From contig QHXQ01000042.1 of NCBI GenBank assembly GCA_003223935.1, positions 40,962 to 104,961 of the forward strand: 64,000 bases of DNA. The letters are read 5' to 3'. Within the stretch, counting starts at the first letter, position 1; each line of letters opens with the position of its first letter. Below, one piece after another: positions 61,299 through 64,000 of the stretch. Below the pieces are notes generated by a model, which worked only from the letters and a program-made list of their open reading frames with translations, was not told where the DNA came from and did not search any database. The translations under genes and the position numbers were made by a program. Origin of the DNA: Acidobacteriota bacterium. GTDB taxonomy: Bacteria > Acidobacteriota > Blastocatellia > Pyrinomonadales > Pyrinomonadaceae.

Positions 61299-62834
61299 TC
61301 ATGCCTCAGCGACCACTGCCGTCGCAACTTGTGGCGGCGCGAGTTTCATCAAGACGAGATGCGTTAGGCCCGCCGCGCCGAAGCCGACGAACCAAGCGTA
61401 ATCATAGAGCGGTCGCAACGGCTTCACAACCAAGCCGATCCAAGCGAGCGCGCAACCGACGAGTGTGGCGACGACCGCGCGCCAGTTCCAACCGGCCGCG
61501 TAAGTATAGACGCCGCGCACGCGATAGAGATCGCCGAGTTCGAGTCGTTTGCGGCGCACGAGCCAGTAGTCTGCGATCAGTACGCCCGCGATTGAGCCAA
61601 GCCCGCCCGAATAGCCGACGAGCCAACTGAAGATATAGCCCGACGGATCGGTAAGCAAGCGCCAAGGCTGCATCATCAAACCGATGATGCCTGTGATCAA
61701 ACCGCCGAGTCGGAATGAAATTAACTTCGGGAAGGCGTTCGCAAAATCGTTCGCGGGCGAGACGACGTTCGCGGCGATATTGACCGCAAGCGTTGCCACG
61801 ACGACCGTGAACATCGAGACCGTTACGACGACGACTTGATGAAACTGGCCGACCAACTTCATCGGGTCCCACAACTCGTCCGCCTTCATCTGCGGATAGA
61901 TGACAACCGCCGCCGAAGTGATGAGCACGCCCATCGCCGCGAAGACGGTCATCGTCGTTGGGAGCGCGACGATCTGTCCAACCGCTTGTTCGCGTTGGCT
62001 GCGCCCGAAGCGCGTGAAGTCGGGCATGTTCAGGGAGAGCGTCGCCCAATAACCGATCATCGCCGTGAGCGAGGGAATGAAGATCGGCAAGAACTCGCGC
62101 AAGCCATGATAACGCCCCGTCTGTTGCATCAGATAACCGACGCCATGCGCGCGCCACAAAGCCCAGATGAGCAAGAGCGTGGTCATCACCAGCACAAACG
62201 GCGCGGCCCAGTTCTCAACCTTTCTGAGCAAATCCATCCCGCGATAGATGATGTAGATGTTCAAGCCCCAGAACAAGAGGAACGACAACCACTCGGTCGT
62301 CGTATGCCCAGCCAGAGGGCCGCCCAAGAGCGTGTGCCAGTGCGGAATGAGAGCTTGAAAGAGCGTGTCTAACGCCTCGCCGCCGATCCAAGCTTGTATG
62401 CCGAACCAGCCGCACGCGACGATTGCGCGCATGAGCGCAGGCAAGTTTGAACCAAACGTGCCGTAAGCTGCGCGCGCAAAGACGGGGAAAGGGATGCCGT
62501 ACTTTGTGCCCGGATGCGAGTTGAGCAGAATAGGAATCAAGACAATCGTGTTGCCCAAGAGGATCGTGATGAGCGCCTGCCACCAGTTCATGCCTGCACT
62601 GATCAAGCCCGACGCCAAGATGTACGTCGTGATGCAATGCGCCATGCTGATCCACAGTGCCGCGTAGTTGTACGTCGTCCAATTCCGGCGCGCGACCGGC
62701 ACGGGCGCAAGGTCTTCGTTGAAGAGCGGGCTGCGACTGATCTCTTCAGTCGCTTCCGCGCGCAACTCGACGCGCCCGTCCGCATGCCGGATCACTTCTG
62801 CGTCGTACCTTGCAGTGCTTGTCGTTGCCACCAC
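61299..62834 (-). CDS. NCS1-family nucleobase:cation symporter
   Basis: 511 residues from GTG 62834. About 12 membrane helices with NCS1 signatures: NSHPGTKYGIPFPVFARAAYGTFGSNLPALMRA, GLNIYIIYRGMDLLRKVENWAAPF, NIAANVVSPANDFANAFPKLISFR, and GSIAGVLIADYWLVRRK. Members import uracil, allantoin, hydantoins or thiamine. In this gene cluster a pyrimidine or hydantoin is the likely substrate. Separated from the neighbouring gene by the CAGTACCGC inverted repeat. Confidence 0.93.
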   Translation of the reverse strand: MVATTSTARYDAEVIRHADGRVELRAEATEEISRSPLFNEDLAPVPVARRNWTTYNYAALWISMAHCITTYILASGLISAGMNWWQALITILLGNTIVLIPILLNSHPGTKYGIPFPVFARAAYGTFGSNLPALMRAIVACGWFGIQAWIGGEALDTLFQALIPHWHTLLGGPLAGHTTTEWLSFLLFWGLNIYIIYRGMDLLRKVENWAAPFVLVMTTLLLIWALWRAHGVGYLMQQTGRYHGLREFLPIFIPSLTAMIGYWATLSLNMPDFTRFGRSQREQAVGQIVALPTTMTVFAAMGVLITSAAVVIYPQMKADELWDPMKLVGQFHQVVVVTVSMFTVVVATLAVNIAANVVSPANDFANAFPKLISFRLGGLITGIIGLMMQPWRLLTDPSGYIFSWLVGYSGGLGSIAGVLIADYWLVRRKRLELGDLYRVRGVYTYAAGWNWRAVVATLVGCALAWIGLVVKPLRPLYDYAWFVGFGAAGLTHLVLMKLAPPQVATAVVAEA

Positions 62835-62850
62835 CTTTTACCTCATAAGC

Positions 62851-63183
62851 TTAAAAGATGAGGGTCGCGTTGAAGTAGTCGTTCTCGTCGGCAATCGTAA
62901 ATCCATTGAGCGGATTAAACGTGATGGTATGTGAGCCAGCAGAGACAGTGACCGGCAGCAAGATCGGGATCAAGGCGCGGTGCGAAGTGGCCTCATTAGT
63001 ATAGACCGAGGCCATGCCGATTGATTGACCGTCAACTTGTACGTCAATGCCGATCCAATTGCCTGCCTCTTGCGTCCAAGCCGAGCCGGATACAAATAGA
63101 ACCATCTGGGCATCGCTCTCCGCCGTGAACTCGTTTGAGACGGGCAGCGGCCCGTTCGCGTTGATTACGTTTTGAAAATCCAT
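62851..63183 (-). CDS. Small beta-rich protein of unknown function
   Basis: 110 residues from ATG 63183 with AAGGAG ten bases upstream. Predicted all-beta from alternating hydrophobic residues (AQMVLFVSGSAW; IGIDVQVDGQSIGMASVY; ALIPILLPVTVSAGSHTITF), reading like a jelly-roll or Ig-like fold. No signal peptide. It lies within the pyrimidine cluster between the permease and dihydropyrimidinase genes. I do not recognise it. Confidence 0.7.
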   Translation of the reverse strand: MDFQNVINANGPLPVSNEFTAESDAQMVLFVSGSAWTQEAGNWIGIDVQVDGQSIGMASVYTNEATSHRALIPILLPVTVSAGSHTITFNPLNGFTIADENDYFNATLIF

Positions 63184-63222
63184 CGCTTCGCTCCTTTATG
63201 TAAAAAGGTTAACCTCATGCGG

Positions 63223-64000
63223 TTAAGCCGTAACGCACTCACCGCGTTTCAAGAATTGCCCGTCGCCCGCCTTGCCTTTGAACTCGCCCTGCTCGATCAC
63301 GACGCGCCCGCGCGAAAGCACCGTCTCGACTACGCCGCGCACGGTCTTGCCTTCGTAAGCGTTGTAGTCCACGTTCATGTGATGGGTCTTCACGCTGAAG
63401 GTCTGCTCCTTGTCAGGATCGAAGATGACGATGTCAGCGTCCGAGCCGACGGCAATCGTGCCTTTGCGTGGGAAGAGACCGAACATCTTCGCGGCGGCCG
63501 TCGAAGTCAACTCGACGAAGCGATTGAGCGAGACGCGATTCTCCACGACGCCGCCGTTGTAGATAAGCGCCATGCGATTCTCGACGCCGGGCGCGCCGTT
63601 CGGAATCTTCGAGAAATCGTCCTTGCCCAACTCTTTCTGCTCCTTCATGCAAAACGGGCAGTGGTCAGTTGAGATAACTTGCAGGTCGTCCATCTTCAAA
63701 CCCTTCCACAACTCCGCTTGATTCGACCGCTCACGAAGCGGCGGCGTCATCACATACTTCGCGCCGTCCCAGCCTTCGCCGTAATCGTCAACCGACAGAA
63801 ACAGATATTGCGGGCACGTCTCCGCAAACGCCGGCAGTCCGCGATCACGCGCCTCGCGCACTTGATTCAAAGCGTCGGTGCAACTGAGATGCACGATATA
63901 CACAGGCGACTCGGCCATCTCGGCAATCGCAATCGCGCGATGCACGCCTTCGGCTTCGGCGCGTGTGGGCCGCGTCAGCGCGTGATACTTCGGTGCGGTC
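63223..64000 (-). CDS. hydA: Dihydropyrimidinase, C-terminal part (partial)
   Basis: 259 residues; the frame is open to the right edge, so the N-terminus is missing. Amidohydrolase motifs: YHALTRPTRAEAEGVHRA, VYIVHLSCTDAL (metal-binding His), STDHCPFCMKEQKEL (metal Asp), NGAPGVENRMALIY and MFGLFPRKGTIAVGSDADIVIFDPDKEQTFS. It hydrolyses dihydrouracil to N-carbamoyl-beta-alanine, the second step of the pathway served by preA/preT and the ureidopropionase. Confidence 0.95.
   Translation of the reverse strand, partial: TAPKYHALTRPTRAEAEGVHRAIAIAEMAESPVYIVHLSCTDALNQVREARDRGLPAFAETCPQYLFLSVDDYGEGWDGAKYVMTPPLRERSNQAELWKGLKMDDLQVISTDHCPFCMKEQKELGKDDFSKIPNGAPGVENRMALIYNGGVVENRVSLNRFVELTSTAAAKMFGLFPRKGTIAVGSDADIVIFDPDKEQTFSVKTHHMNVDYNAYEGKTVRGVVETVLSRGRVVIEQGEFKGKAGDGQFLKRGECVTA

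Overview
The window is a GC-rich, gene-dense bacterial chromosome segment. It is most likely from Acidobacteriota, probably class Blastocatellia (subdivision 4); this is inferred from gene content and no marker gene here settles it. Support comes from a pilMNOPQ operon ending in a roadblock/LC7 gene, a very large YD-repeat (Rhs) protein with PKD and Ig-like N-terminal domains, and a four-domain reductase/ligase/carrier/acyltransferase resembling the ether-lipid protein ElbD.

Layout. 1-3.7 kb: the tail of a Nudix hydrolase, a small unknown gene, an HU gene, tRNA-Pro(TGG), rdgB and an unknown helical protein. 3.7-5.4 kb: a membrane-anchored DUF3352-like protein. 5.4-12.3 kb: a sigma70-type promoter, an apparent c-di-GMP-I (GEMM-I) riboswitch, then pilM-N-O-P-Q and a roadblock gene closed by a terminator. 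12.4-20.7 kb: an accessory region with an unknown conserved protein, a degenerate 21-bp tandem array, an orphan Rhs fragment, an AT-rich lipoprotein gene (candidate immunity gene), and a large Rhs gene broken at four G/C homopolymers. One of these is a C9 tract just after the start codon. 20.9-29.1 kb: mtgA, a class II histone-deacetylase-like gene coupled to an ABC-2 exporter, oligopeptide permeases, ubiE/menG and an M16-like protein lacking its zinc motif. 29.4-33 kb: a zinc-ribbon/TonB-C protein, an aminotransferase and coaD. 33-34.8 kb: an AT-richer island with a SEFIR (TIR-like) gene. 34.8-46 kb: metH, then a lipid-related block (PlsC acyltransferase, diacylglycerol kinase-like, epimerase with an H1-like tail, ElbD-like protein) and an ankyrin gene. 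46.5-56 kb: LarA-like protein, prolyl oligopeptidase, HAD phosphatase, small zinc-ribbon protein, receiver-like cREC protein, xthA, an SDR, a histidine phosphatase and nnrD. 56-64 kb: reductive pyrimidine catabolism on the minus strand (preA, preT, a nitrilase-fold beta-ureidopropionase, an NCS1 permease, and dihydropyrimidinase running off the right edge), interrupted by a HepT-MntA toxin-antitoxin pair and two unknown genes.

How the parts work together. The riboswitch would link type IV pilus expression to cyclic-di-GMP. The Rhs gene and the adjacent lipoprotein look like a toxin-tip/immunity locus with signs of decay or phase variation. The pyrimidine genes make an almost complete uracil/thymine uptake and degradation route.

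Many intergenic gaps are filled by long, often perfect inverted repeats, each built from a different reiterated short phrase. Together with a three-arm CAGTACCGC palindrome family and the 21-bp array, these are the least explained sequence features in the window.
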